Notes under the pieces: generated by a model
What the model saw: the letters and a program-made list of their open reading frames with translations, nothing else
Databases searched by the model: none
Told to the model about the DNA's origin: nothing
Position numbers and translations under genes: made by a program
Shown: piece after piece, positions 54,822-63,458 of the stretch
How the letters are laid out: every line of letters begins with the position of its first letter
How positions within the stretch are numbered: the stretch's first letter is position 1
Source: Lachnospiraceae bacterium
GTDB taxonomy: Bacteria; Bacillota; Clostridia; Lachnospirales; Lachnospiraceae
Assembly: GCA_009911185.1 (NCBI GenBank)
Contig: QXWW01000024.1
Coordinates: forward strand, 1 to 64,000
Reading direction: 5' to 3'
DNA length: 64,000 bases

Positions 54822-57446
54822 CTACTCGCCAAACTCACAGATATACGCTATCTGATCCGGATAATACTTTGTAATATCCCCTGCCACATCATTAAACAAA
54901 AATTCCCCTTCATAACAAATCAGGTTCATATACATTTCCTCCTCATTATCAGAAAAGAAACTCGGTTCATTTGCCATCCAATGGGTTGCGCTCCATTCCG
55001 TCCCCCCCGGATTTAAAGCGTTCCCCTCAAACTCATTTTCCTCATTTATCCAGTAATATTCCGTTCCCGTCCGGCTGCGCCTGCCTCCCAAATAAAAATG
55101 ATAATTTTGATGGTTATTTTCTGTTATCGCGTTCGTAATCGTCTCCCATTCCTTTTCTGAATTAATCTGTGCCAGATAACCTCCTCTGGCAATACAGTCG
55201 TCATACGCCTCCTTCCAGGTAACATTGCCATAAAGCATCAGATAATAGTGTTCTCCCGGCTTATGTTCTCCCAGACCAGCCACTTCTGCGCTGCATCCTT
55301 CAAACATATCCTTGTCCTCTTTTACATTTGACATATCAAAACCGCTCACATCCAACTGTTTCAGGCTTTCACAATAATAAAACATCTTAGCCATATCCGT
55401 AACCTGGCTGGTATCAAAGCTGTTCACATCTAACTGCTCTAAGCTTCTGCAGTAATCAAACATAGCATTCATATTTGTAACCTGACTGGTATTGAAACTG
55501 CTCACATCCAACTGTCTTAGCTCTGAGCATGTAAGAAACATTGTCTTCATATTCGTTACCCGGCCGGTATCAAAACTGCTCAGATCCAATTCTTCGAGAG
55601 CGCTGCACCCCCAGAACATCGAACTCATATCCGTAACCTGACCAGTATCAAACTTGCTCACATCCAATTGGCGCAGACTTTGACACTCATAAAACATCTG
55701 ATGCATATCCGCAACCTGGCTGGTGTCAAAACTGCTTATGTCCAATTGTCCCAGGCTTTGACAACCATAAAACATATCTGACATGTCTGCCGTCTTACTG
55801 GTATCGTAACATTGATTAAAATTAATTTCTACGGCGTTCTTGTAGTTTTTAAATAAGCCTTTACATGATAGTGGAGCCTGTACGCCTCCTTCTCCGCCGA
55901 CATATAATTCATACTGGTCTGCCCCTGCCGGATTTACCCATGCCATAACTGTTCCATTTTGTTCGGCCGACACATCCCAGGCATTCTCTGACTGGTTTTC
56001 CAGCGTGTCAACAAAGGTAACGCTAAGCATCTGCTCACGGCTGTAACCATTATTCTCCAGATAAAAGTCTGACGCCATGACTGACAGCGTCTTTACTGTC
56101 GGCATAGGCTCTGCTTCCTGGTACTGAACGGAATCTCCGGCTTCCTGACCGTCCGCGTTCCCCCCGTCCGCTTCCGATTCCACATTCTGCGAAACTGTCG
56201 CCTGGTAATCCGCCGCAAGTTCAGGCTCTTCCGGAATCATCTGAATAAAGACTGCGAACAAAAGCAGGCATAAGCCCAAAGCCGTCCAGCGATTATTTTT
56301 CATAAAAGATATCATAAAACCAGAAGCGGCTGTTTTTGCGGAAATATTTCCCGTGGGAACAATCTTCTCCATCTGCGGCTGTTGCCCGAAATGTGAAAAA
56401 TCAGTTTTCGGACCGGACGTATCCTGCGCACTCTGGCGCTCCCAACCAGACTGTGGCGCGCCGTTTTCCTCTCCCGCTTTTTTTGTTCCTAACCTGCCCA
56501 GCAGCTCTTCCACACTCTGAATGCGGTTTTCAATTTTTACACCCAGCCCGGCTTTCAAAGCAGCAATCGCTTCCGGAGACAAATTTCTTCTCATATGCTC
56601 CGGGAAGTTAATTTCCTCATGTTCTATACGTTCCAACGCATCTGGCAGCAATTTTCCGCTCATGCAATAATAGATGGTGGCGCACAGCGCATACACATCC
56701 GTCCAGGGACCAATTTTCCCGCCATCCATATACTGCTCAAAGGGACTGAACCCTTTCTTGGCCACCAATTGAGAAGACGGCCCATGCGCCGATGTCATGT
56801 CTTTCGCCGCCCCTAAATCCAACAGACGCACAGAACCGTCTGACTGTATCATAATATTATCCGGACTGATATCTCTGTGAATCATTCCCTGCCTGTGCAC
56901 TTTGGCCAAATCTTCCATCATGGGGCGAAGCAGCTTCATGCACGCTGAAAAGTTCAGCGGACCGTTTTTCAAAAGCTTCTGTTTTAAGGTTATGCCCTCC
57001 ACATAATCCATTACGATATACGCAGTCTCATTATCCAGAAACATATCTCGGACGCGGACAATGGAGGGAATCTGGTCAATCTTTGCCATCTTTCTTGCTT
57101 CTTTCAGAAAGCTGTCATAACCGCTCTGTCTCTGCGCCTGCCCGGACTGCGTAGTATTCCATAAAATCCTGGAAGATTCTCCCGGTTCTCTGGATACCAT
57201 CCCCATAGGAAAATATTCTTTAATAGCAACCTTGACATTAAGCGTCGTATCCAGTCCAATATAGGTGATGCCAAAACCGCCCTGTCCTAGTACCTTGCCT
57301 ATGAGATATCTTCCATGGAGCATGGAATTGCATTTCAGGGCATAAGCGGGTTGTTCTATACTCTGATTATCTGTTCCGCATATCGGACACTGTCTGCCTG
57401 TTTCTGATAATTCACTCATACAACTCATGCATCTTTTTATTTTCAT
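54822..57446 (-). CDS. receptor Ser/Thr kinase with BspA-like repeats and C-type-lectin-like domain
   Basis: The 874-residue protein combines four parts. Residues 6-23 form a zinc ribbon (CMSC, CPIC). Residues 47-320 form a Ser/Thr kinase: GQGGFGITY, VAIKEYFP with Lys76, HRDISPDN with Asp192, and DLG at 210-212. One membrane helix lies at 387-404. The outside half has seven BspA/DUF285 repeats (about 550-720, of the form FDTSQVTDMSSMF) and a C-type-lectin-like domain (733-873; VTWKEAYDDCIARGGYLAQI, YHFYLGGRR, YYWINEE, YICEFGE). The catalytic loop has Ser in place of the usual Lys, as in the second kinase of the cluster. The start is ATG 57446 after GAGGAGG. The ligand is unknown. Confidence 0.9.
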   Translation of the reverse strand: MKIKRCMSCMSELSETGRQCPICGTDNQSIEQPAYALKCNSMLHGRYLIGKVLGQGGFGITYIGLDTTLNVKVAIKEYFPMGMVSREPGESSRILWNTTQSGQAQRQSGYDSFLKEARKMAKIDQIPSIVRVRDMFLDNETAYIVMDYVEGITLKQKLLKNGPLNFSACMKLLRPMMEDLAKVHRQGMIHRDISPDNIMIQSDGSVRLLDLGAAKDMTSAHGPSSQLVAKKGFSPFEQYMDGGKIGPWTDVYALCATIYYCMSGKLLPDALERIEHEEINFPEHMRRNLSPEAIAALKAGLGVKIENRIQSVEELLGRLGTKKAGEENGAPQSGWERQSAQDTSGPKTDFSHFGQQPQMEKIVPTGNISAKTAASGFMISFMKNNRWTALGLCLLLFAVFIQMIPEEPELAADYQATVSQNVESEADGGNADGQEAGDSVQYQEAEPMPTVKTLSVMASDFYLENNGYSREQMLSVTFVDTLENQSENAWDVSAEQNGTVMAWVNPAGADQYELYVGGEGGVQAPLSCKGLFKNYKNAVEINFNQCYDTSKTADMSDMFYGCQSLGQLDISSFDTSQVADMHQMFYECQSLRQLDVSKFDTGQVTDMSSMFWGCSALEELDLSSFDTGRVTNMKTMFLTCSELRQLDVSSFNTSQVTNMNAMFDYCRSLEQLDVNSFDTSQVTDMAKMFYYCESLKQLDVSGFDMSNVKEDKDMFEGCSAEVAGLGEHKPGEHYYLMLYGNVTWKEAYDDCIARGGYLAQINSEKEWETITNAITENNHQNYHFYLGGRRSRTGTEYYWINEENEFEGNALNPGGTEWSATHWMANEPSFFSDNEEEMYMNLICYEGEFLFNDVAGDITKYYPDQIAYICEFGE

Positions 57447-57539
57447 GAAATGTAACCTCCTCGCAACCACAGTAAAATCACAGCCCGCATGCTGCCGCAT
57501 TTTTTCTGAAACAGCCGGATTTTCCGTTTAGCCTTTTAT

Positions 57540-57878
57540 TTATTGAAATACTCCTTCACTTTTACGCATGAAGGTATAAGTAATAACAGAAGATACTACC
57601 GCCCCTATGAACCCTGAAACAATACTTGTCGCCGGCGCGCCGCTTACCACGCACAAAATAAGATCGACAAACGCCCCGGCCAAAAAGAGATAAAACCCCT
57701 GCCTCTGCTGTTTAAACAGCAATAGGGCGACGCCAATAATTTTAACCGCACAAATTGCCATGCCATACAGACCTTCTTTCATCGAAACAAACATCATAAA
57801 AAAATAGACAGCCATGCTTATAATTCCACACACAAACACAAACCACAGCCACATCTTACATCCTTTTGTCATTTCCAC
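57540..57878 (-). CDS. small membrane protein, 112 residues
   Basis: I do not recognise a family. Four hydrophobic segments (about 9-30, 38-55, 60-78, 83-104) make up nearly the whole protein, with a short basic end. The start is ATG 57878 with AAGGAAAG upstream. It lies between the VWA-FHA gene and the receptor-kinase gene in the same direction, so it is probably part of that operon. Confidence 0.75.
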   Translation of the reverse strand: MEMTKGCKMWLWFVFVCGIISMAVYFFMMFVSMKEGLYGMAICAVKIIGVALLLFKQQRQGFYLFLAGAFVDLILCVVSGAPATSIVSGFIGAVVSSVITYTFMRKSEGVFQ

Positions 57879-57890
57879 TTTCCTTTCTTT

Positions 57891-59498
57891 TCATGATTGC
57901 CCATCCTCTTCTTTCCTGATTATCGCCACCCTGTACTCATAACTTCCCATCCGTACTGACTGTCCGTCTTCCACAACTGCCATTCCCATTTTCTTCACGG
58001 AAACCCCATTCACAAACGTGCCGTTCTTAGATACATCCCAGATATTGAGTGCATTTTCCGCACAGCGGATCTTACAGTGGATTCCAGACAAACGTTTGTC
58101 CTGCGGATTTAAAATCAACTGGGCACGCTTATCTCTCCCCATTGTCATAATACAATTCTCCTCCATCTGCAGTTGAAAACAAATTTGTTCATACCCAATT
58201 GCAGTAAAACGCACTTCTGTCATAAGAGGACCGATTTCTTCTGCACGCTCTTCCTGGGGAGCCGGATTCACAAACAACTCTTCTGCTTCCCCACTGGGGG
58301 ATGCATCTTCTTTCTTTTGTTCCTCCTTTTCAGACTGACTCCGTTTTTTTCTTATAAAAATAAATACAGCCGCAGCGATTACAAGCGCTGCCGTGCCAAC
58401 ACACGCCGCTATGAAAACCGGCTTTATGAAAGAAGACGGCTTTGACGTGGTGACTGGCGTCGGCTGCGTCTCTTTCTGTTTTGCGGCATCCGTTTCTCCC
58501 TCCGGTGCAGAATCTTGTTTTTCTTCCGCTTTCGGCTGCGGCTCTTCTTGTACTGCAAGTTTCAGATCTTCTCTGAGAATTTCCATGCTGTCTTCTATGC
58601 TCTTCTCTCCCGCAGTATATGCGACCCGCAAAAGCAGGACATCTTTATCTGCCAAAACCCCCGACGTATCCGCTTCCAGAATAACAGTTCGATTCTCATG
58701 TTTCCAGATATCTTCACCGATACTTCCTGCTTCTATGCCGTCAACTAACGGGGCATAATGTACCCCTCCAACAGACAGTCTTGCAAAACTGCCCAATATC
58801 TTTGCTGACTTAAGCTGTTTTTGATCTGAGGCACTGCGCAGCGTTGCTATCGTATAAACCGGTATATTTGAATTTTCTACCGCCTGCTCTGCTTCTGCTT
58901 TGGTTATCCCGCTCTTCTGGTCGTCACCGCCATCTGATAAAATGAGCAGGCATCTCTTTTCATTTACCCGATTATCTGTCTTTAACGCGTCAATACCTTT
59001 GACAATTCCGGCATACAGGTTCGTATCTTCTTTTCCGGCTCTCAAAGCGCCGACAGCGTTTCTAATCTCATCTTTATCCGTTAGAAAACCGCTGGCGGCA
59101 AGGTCATTTCCCAACGAGCCGATTACCATATTGTCCTGCTCTCTCAGCCCCTCACAGACAGAAACAAGAACTTCCTGTACCTGTGCAATCTGTTCCTGAT
59201 TCATAGACCCTGACACATCCGCCAGACAATAAAACGTTATGGGAACGCCGGAATCCTCAAACACAGCCGCCTCTGTCACCGGCAGCTCCTGTCCGCTTAA
59301 AGATATGTGAAATTGCTTCGCTAAAGGCTGCTCTCCATCCATTTGAAAAGCTTTACAATACATTTGCAGACTGCCTTCTTTTGCCTCATACCCTTGCAGA
59401 AATCCTTGCGGCGCCCCTATCGTATTTACCGGAAAAAGCAGGACGCATAACAGAACAAACATTATACTACACTGCAGATATTTTTTTTCCGTCACCAC
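57891..59498 (-). CDS. VWA domain membrane protein with cytosolic FHA domain
   Basis: The 535-residue protein has a signal peptide or N-terminal helix (about 8-29), an outside VWA domain (about 85-280) with an intact metal site DVSGS at 94-98 and LSDGGDD, a low-complexity acidic linker, a membrane helix (about 350-377) followed by basic residues, and a C-terminal FHA domain (about 440-530; MGRDKRAQLIL, LSGIHCKI, DVSKNGTFVNG). The topology puts VWA outside and FHA inside, able to read phosphothreonine marks. The start is GTG 59498 with GGAGGTG upstream, overlapping the end of the phosphatase gene. Confidence 0.9.
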   Translation of the reverse strand: MVTEKKYLQCSIMFVLLCVLLFPVNTIGAPQGFLQGYEAKEGSLQMYCKAFQMDGEQPLAKQFHISLSGQELPVTEAAVFEDSGVPITFYCLADVSGSMNQEQIAQVQEVLVSVCEGLREQDNMVIGSLGNDLAASGFLTDKDEIRNAVGALRAGKEDTNLYAGIVKGIDALKTDNRVNEKRCLLILSDGGDDQKSGITKAEAEQAVENSNIPVYTIATLRSASDQKQLKSAKILGSFARLSVGGVHYAPLVDGIEAGSIGEDIWKHENRTVILEADTSGVLADKDVLLLRVAYTAGEKSIEDSMEILREDLKLAVQEEPQPKAEEKQDSAPEGETDAAKQKETQPTPVTTSKPSSFIKPVFIAACVGTAALVIAAAVFIFIRKKRSQSEKEEQKKEDASPSGEAEELFVNPAPQEERAEEIGPLMTEVRFTAIGYEQICFQLQMEENCIMTMGRDKRAQLILNPQDKRLSGIHCKIRCAENALNIWDVSKNGTFVNGVSVKKMGMAVVEDGQSVRMGSYEYRVAIIRKEEDGQS

Positions 59499-60221
59499 CT
59501 ACACCTCCAATATTACTGCCGCCGCCGTATTATTATCATTGTCCGCTCCCTGGCGGCTTCGTATTATTCTGAAAAGCCGCTGAATCCATGCCTCTGCCGA
59601 CGCATAACAGCAAAATGCGTCCTGTATTTCCTGATCTGTTAAATATTCCCAAAATCCGTCCGTACATAGCACAAATCCATGTCTTCCCTTTTTCAGCTTC
59701 ACCGGAGGATGAACCTGCGCTTCCTCATCCTCGCAGCCCAATGCACGCAGGAGGCTGCTTCGCCTGGGATGGGAGGGTATTTCTTCCCTTCTGATTTTTC
59801 CTAAGGCCACATCCACCTGGGGAATACTGTGATCCAGTGTATAATCACAGAGCTCGCCATTCCAAAAATGATAAAGCCTGGAATCCCCTATATGCCCCCA
59901 TATAGCAGTATCTCCCTGAATGCACAAATACACCGCTGTCGTTTTCATGTGGAAAGAATTTTTCTGTTGTTTTAATATTTCCCGGTTTGCCTCCACAAAA
60001 GATTCTGACACAGTGCCCTCATCCGGAAAATCTCCCTGTGCGCCGCACCTGGACAAGCTGCGTACCGCAATCTTAGACGCCGCCTTACCATCTCCCTGGC
60101 CCCCCAGCCCGTCGGCCACTACCGCCACGAGGTTCTTCTTATAAATATAAATACCGCCGGCATCCTCATTTTCTTTCCGACCTCCAATATTGGTATAACC
60201 ATAAGTTGAAACACGTTTCAT
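59499..60221 (-). CDS. PP2C-family Ser/Thr phosphatase, soluble
   Basis: The 240-residue protein is a PPM/PP2C phosphatase of the Stp/PrpC type. Motifs are RKENEDAGG, VVADGLGGQGDG (metal-binding Asp), GHIGDSRLYHF and VLCTDGFWEYL, with the final metal Asp in ADNDNNTAAAV. It starts at ATG 60221 after AAGGAG. It lies between a Ser/Thr kinase gene and the VWA-FHA gene, so it probably reverses the kinase's phosphorylations. Confidence 0.94.
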   Translation of the reverse strand: MKRVSTYGYTNIGGRKENEDAGGIYIYKKNLVAVVADGLGGQGDGKAASKIAVRSLSRCGAQGDFPDEGTVSESFVEANREILKQQKNSFHMKTTAVYLCIQGDTAIWGHIGDSRLYHFWNGELCDYTLDHSIPQVDVALGKIRREEIPSHPRRSSLLRALGCEDEEAQVHPPVKLKKGRHGFVLCTDGFWEYLTDQEIQDAFCCYASAEAWIQRLFRIIRSRQGADNDNNTAAAVILEV

Positions 60222-60242
60222 CTTTTCTCCTTGCACTATAAA

Positions 60243-61619
60243 TCACAAAACATAATATTGTTCCTTTGCAAAATGGATGATATTTCCTCTTTTCAGCGGA
60301 ACCCATACGGCAGGTTTGAGGCGTTTTCCATCCAGATACGTTCCATAAGTAGAATTTTCATCCCGGACATAGAGAACTCCCTTATTATCCAGCATCAGGG
60401 AACACTGTTTCCTGCTGATTCCGGGACTTTGATCCGGATAACGCAGTCCGCAGTCCGCGTTTCTTCCAACCATCAATACTATCCCCGCCCGCAGCCCCTG
60501 TTTTCTTCCTGTATACATGCCTTTTATGCATTTTATCTGTCTGCCTTCCCGTATATCCGCATATTTTTTATTGGTATCCTTCCTCGCTGACGCTTGTTTG
60601 GGGGACATATTCAGCCATGCCTGCCCGCCCAGAATATTCTGGTTTGGAAAAAGCCCCTGCGCAAACTCCTGTATGGTATGATAACGCTGTTCCACCGTTA
60701 CCGCCATCCCCTTGCGCAATGCCCGTGCCACGCAAGATGGCAGATCCGGACAGAAGCCCTCAATAGGTTTCACCAGTCCAAACGGGTCTCTTTGCATCTT
60801 CCAGGCGATATAACGGTCCGTGGCCCTGGGCGGAAGAACGCCGCTGAGCGCATAATAGATTGTTATACTCAGGGAATAAATATCGGTCCAGGGACCCTGG
60901 TTCCCATAATCTTCAAACTGTTCATAGGGCGCAAATCTCTCTTTCAATATCTTGGTCATCTGATCTGTATTCATGCTCCTCGCCGAGCCAAAGTCAATCA
61001 GCTTTGCGCCGCCGTCTTTTCGAAAAAAAATATTATCCGGACTGATATCCCGGTGAATCAGATTCTTACGGTGAAGGGCATGAAGCGCCCTTAAAATCAT
61101 AGTCAACGGCTTTACCATTTGCGTCCATGGTATCCTTCCACATTCTCCTATGTACTTCTTTAAATCTCTCCCTTCCAGATACTCCATAACATAATATGCC
61201 GTACCATTCTCCTCAAACAGATGATAAACGTCAATAATCTCCGGAACATCCCGAAGCTCATATAACGCCTGCGCTTCTTGGCAAAACCGCTTTTTCACAT
61301 GCAGAAACTGCCGGAGGTGAGCCTCCGAAGCGGTAATATGACCGTTTTGCCTGTTCCGTGCGGCCGCATACCTTGGAAACAATTCTTTTACAGCTACCCG
61401 CCGCCTGTATTTATTATCCCATGCCAGATAGGTAATCCCAAATCCTCCGCTTCCCAGCACATCTCCCAGATAATATTGCTTTTGGCATAACAGATAGCGT
61501 GCCGGAAGCGCGTCGCAAGGACGTTCTTTTTGCCAAAAAGCGGGCTTTTTGCAGCTTGCGCAGAAGTCTGCGCAATCAATGCCCGCCATACAGTGTATAC
61601 AACGCCTGGTTAACGCCAT
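60243..61619 (-). CDS. Ser/Thr protein kinase with C-terminal FHA domain
   Basis: The 458-residue cytosolic kinase has an N-terminal zinc-ribbon-like Cys cluster (CIHC, CASC), a kinase domain (about 50-330: GSGGFGITY, VAVKELFP with Lys78, HRDISPDN with Asp191, DFG at 209-211) and a C-terminal FHA domain (about 385-458: VGRNADCGLRY, ISRKQCSLM, NSTYGTYLDG). There is no membrane helix. Zinc ribbon and kinase resemble the receptor kinase at 54822-57446, suggesting a common origin with replaced C-termini. ATG 61619 was chosen; the frame extends to GTG 61655. Confidence 0.92.
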   Translation of the reverse strand: MALTRRCIHCMAGIDCADFCASCKKPAFWQKERPCDALPARYLLCQKQYYLGDVLGSGGFGITYLAWDNKYRRRVAVKELFPRYAAARNRQNGHITASEAHLRQFLHVKKRFCQEAQALYELRDVPEIIDVYHLFEENGTAYYVMEYLEGRDLKKYIGECGRIPWTQMVKPLTMILRALHALHRKNLIHRDISPDNIFFRKDGGAKLIDFGSARSMNTDQMTKILKERFAPYEQFEDYGNQGPWTDIYSLSITIYYALSGVLPPRATDRYIAWKMQRDPFGLVKPIEGFCPDLPSCVARALRKGMAVTVEQRYHTIQEFAQGLFPNQNILGGQAWLNMSPKQASARKDTNKKYADIREGRQIKCIKGMYTGRKQGLRAGIVLMVGRNADCGLRYPDQSPGISRKQCSLMLDNKGVLYVRDENSTYGTYLDGKRLKPAVWVPLKRGNIIHFAKEQYYVL

Positions 61620-61661
61620 GTCTCCTGTCCCGCCTTTCCTCTGCCCGTACACCACAGATGA

Positions 61662-62690
61662 TTAGAAATACAAAATGACCGCCGTAAAATTATCCTGTCT
61701 GGGATTCTGGCGCGCCAACACCTGTTTCTCCAATTCTGCCGCCGCCTGCTGCGCATCTTCTGTCTCTGCAAGAATCCTGCATATTTCCGTTTCCGGCAAT
61801 GTATGAAACACACCGTCGCTCATTAGCAGCACTTTATCCCGGGGCATTATTTCCAGCGGACGCAGACTGCCGTCCACATGTTTCAGCTCTCCCATACCGA
61901 TAAAACTGGTAAGCCCTTTGCGCTGCCGGTTCGTCTTTACTTCTGAAAAAGAAATCTCACCGTTCACGGCTTTTTCCAGCAGCTCTGTTTCATATATATG
62001 CTCTCTGTTTATCTGTATCAGGCAATTCCCCCGGAAAAGGTAGATCCGGCTGTCTCCCACAGATATCCACTGGAAGGAGTCTGGCCCTGCCAGAACCGCC
62101 GCCACAGTAGAACCGCTTTTATAGGCTCCTCCTGTGCCTAGCATCTTTGTAACCTCCTGGTTGGCGCGAGACACCATTCGGTATAAGGGAGCATCTTCCG
62201 CTCTTACAGAGGACAGCTTTGCCGCCTCCTGAAGCATAGTCAATACAATTTTCTGGCTGACTTTATCCCCCTCTGCCAGGCCGCCCATTCCATCTGCAAC
62301 CACTGCAAATCTGCCGTTCCCCACATTGCTGACGCCAAAACTGTCTTGCTGCTCTTTGCGTTTTCCTATATTATGTACCTTACCTGACATTTGAAATTGC
62401 GCCCGCTCTGGTCTCTGCACAGGCTCTTTGCAAAAGGATTCCGTCTCGCTTACAGAATTTTCTACCTGCAGCGCCGCTGTGCATTCTTTCCTATCATTAC
62501 TCTTTCTCATTCTTTTTATGAGCAATGCCGCTGCCGCCGCAAGAATTAACACGACTACCGCAATTCCAAGTGAAAGAACCACAGGATTCAGAGAACTGGA
62601 AGACAGCTCCGACATCCTGGGAACAGCAAACTGAGGCGTTACCTGCTCTGCTCCAATAACTTCAATTATTTCACTTTTGGCAACTGTCAT
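61662..62690 (-). CDS. membrane-anchored PP2C-family phosphatase
   Basis: The 342-residue protein has a short N-terminal segment, one membrane helix (about 35-58) and a PP2C domain on the other side (about 100-340). Motifs are GKRKEQQDSFG, VVADGMGGLAEGD, SVGDSRIYLF, LMSDGVFHTL and the last metal Asp in RQDNFTAV. It starts at ATG 62690 after AGGAGG, nine bases after the FHA gene. It is a second, membrane-located phosphatase in the same cluster. Confidence 0.93.
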   Translation of the reverse strand: MTVAKSEIIEVIGAEQVTPQFAVPRMSELSSSSLNPVVLSLGIAVVVLILAAAAALLIKRMRKSNDRKECTAALQVENSVSETESFCKEPVQRPERAQFQMSGKVHNIGKRKEQQDSFGVSNVGNGRFAVVADGMGGLAEGDKVSQKIVLTMLQEAAKLSSVRAEDAPLYRMVSRANQEVTKMLGTGGAYKSGSTVAAVLAGPDSFQWISVGDSRIYLFRGNCLIQINREHIYETELLEKAVNGEISFSEVKTNRQRKGLTSFIGMGELKHVDGSLRPLEIMPRDKVLLMSDGVFHTLPETEICRILAETEDAQQAAAELEKQVLARQNPRQDNFTAVILYF

Positions 62691-62699
62691 TACAGCCTC

Positions 62700-63425
62700 C
62701 TATTCATCCCAGTTAAACTTTTCACCACAAAGAGGTACAAACATCAATTTCGTAGAACCGATTTTTAATATATCGTAGGCATGGATTTCCGAGGGAACCA
62801 TTACCATCTTTCCATTCAGCCGCACAATACTCTTGCCATCTGCCGGACCAAAGAAAAATACCCGCTCTTCAAAATCATAGGCAATCATGGCATGGCGTTC
62901 CCGGCCAATGACCTGATCGCCTTTGATACAAATATCCATATGATCTGCGCGTCCAATATAATTATAACCTGTACGGATGCGGTAATCTGTTCCCTTTGAC
63001 GGTCCCTCAACGCAGACCAGCCAGCCCACCACCGGTGTAAATCCGGCAATATTATTGATAATAACCGGAGCCGTAGGATCGTCATAATCTTCCACTCCAT
63101 TACTATGGAAAAACGTGCCAGACTCAAAATCTCCTGCTGTAAATCCTCCGTCTCCCTCTACCGCCATAGTATCGCTGCCTCCCCTCGCCGCTGTCTGAGG
63201 AAAAACCGGTTCCGTAGCTTTGTAACTGCCCATCCCTCCCTGAGGGAAAACAGGCTCTGTCGCCCCATAATCGTCCATGCCGCTGCCAGGCACAGTTTCA
63301 TTGAAAAAAATAGTCTCCGTATCATCCTGAAAAAATCCGGCGCCTCCTTCTGCCGCACATTGAGGACAGACGCTGCTTACCGAAGGGTCATAACGGTGCC
63401 CTTTGCTGCATACCTTAATTTCCAT
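62700..63425 (-). CDS. zinc-ribbon FHA protein with repeated Thr motifs
   Basis: The 241-residue protein has an N-terminal zinc ribbon (CSKGH, CPQC), a flexible middle, and an FHA fold at the end (about 153-232). The middle carries TETIFF near Thr38 and two copies of ATEPVFPQ (Thr56 and Thr71), reminiscent of the phospho-accepting tails of GarA/OdhI. The FHA core keeps the strand YIGRADHMDICI, but the usual Ser-Arg-x-His reads R-E-R-H and the Asn-Gly turn is changed, so phosphothreonine binding is doubtful. It starts at ATG 63425 and lies between another FHA gene and a PP2C gene. Confidence 0.88.
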   Translation of the reverse strand: MEIKVCSKGHRYDPSVSSVCPQCAAEGGAGFFQDDTETIFFNETVPGSGMDDYGATEPVFPQGGMGSYKATEPVFPQTAARGGSDTMAVEGDGGFTAGDFESGTFFHSNGVEDYDDPTAPVIINNIAGFTPVVGWLVCVEGPSKGTDYRIRTGYNYIGRADHMDICIKGDQVIGRERHAMIAYDFEERVFFFGPADGKSIVRLNGKMVMVPSEIHAYDILKIGSTKLMFVPLCGEKFNWDE

Positions 63426-63458
63426 AATCTTATTCCTCCTGTTCTTTCGCTCATTGCT

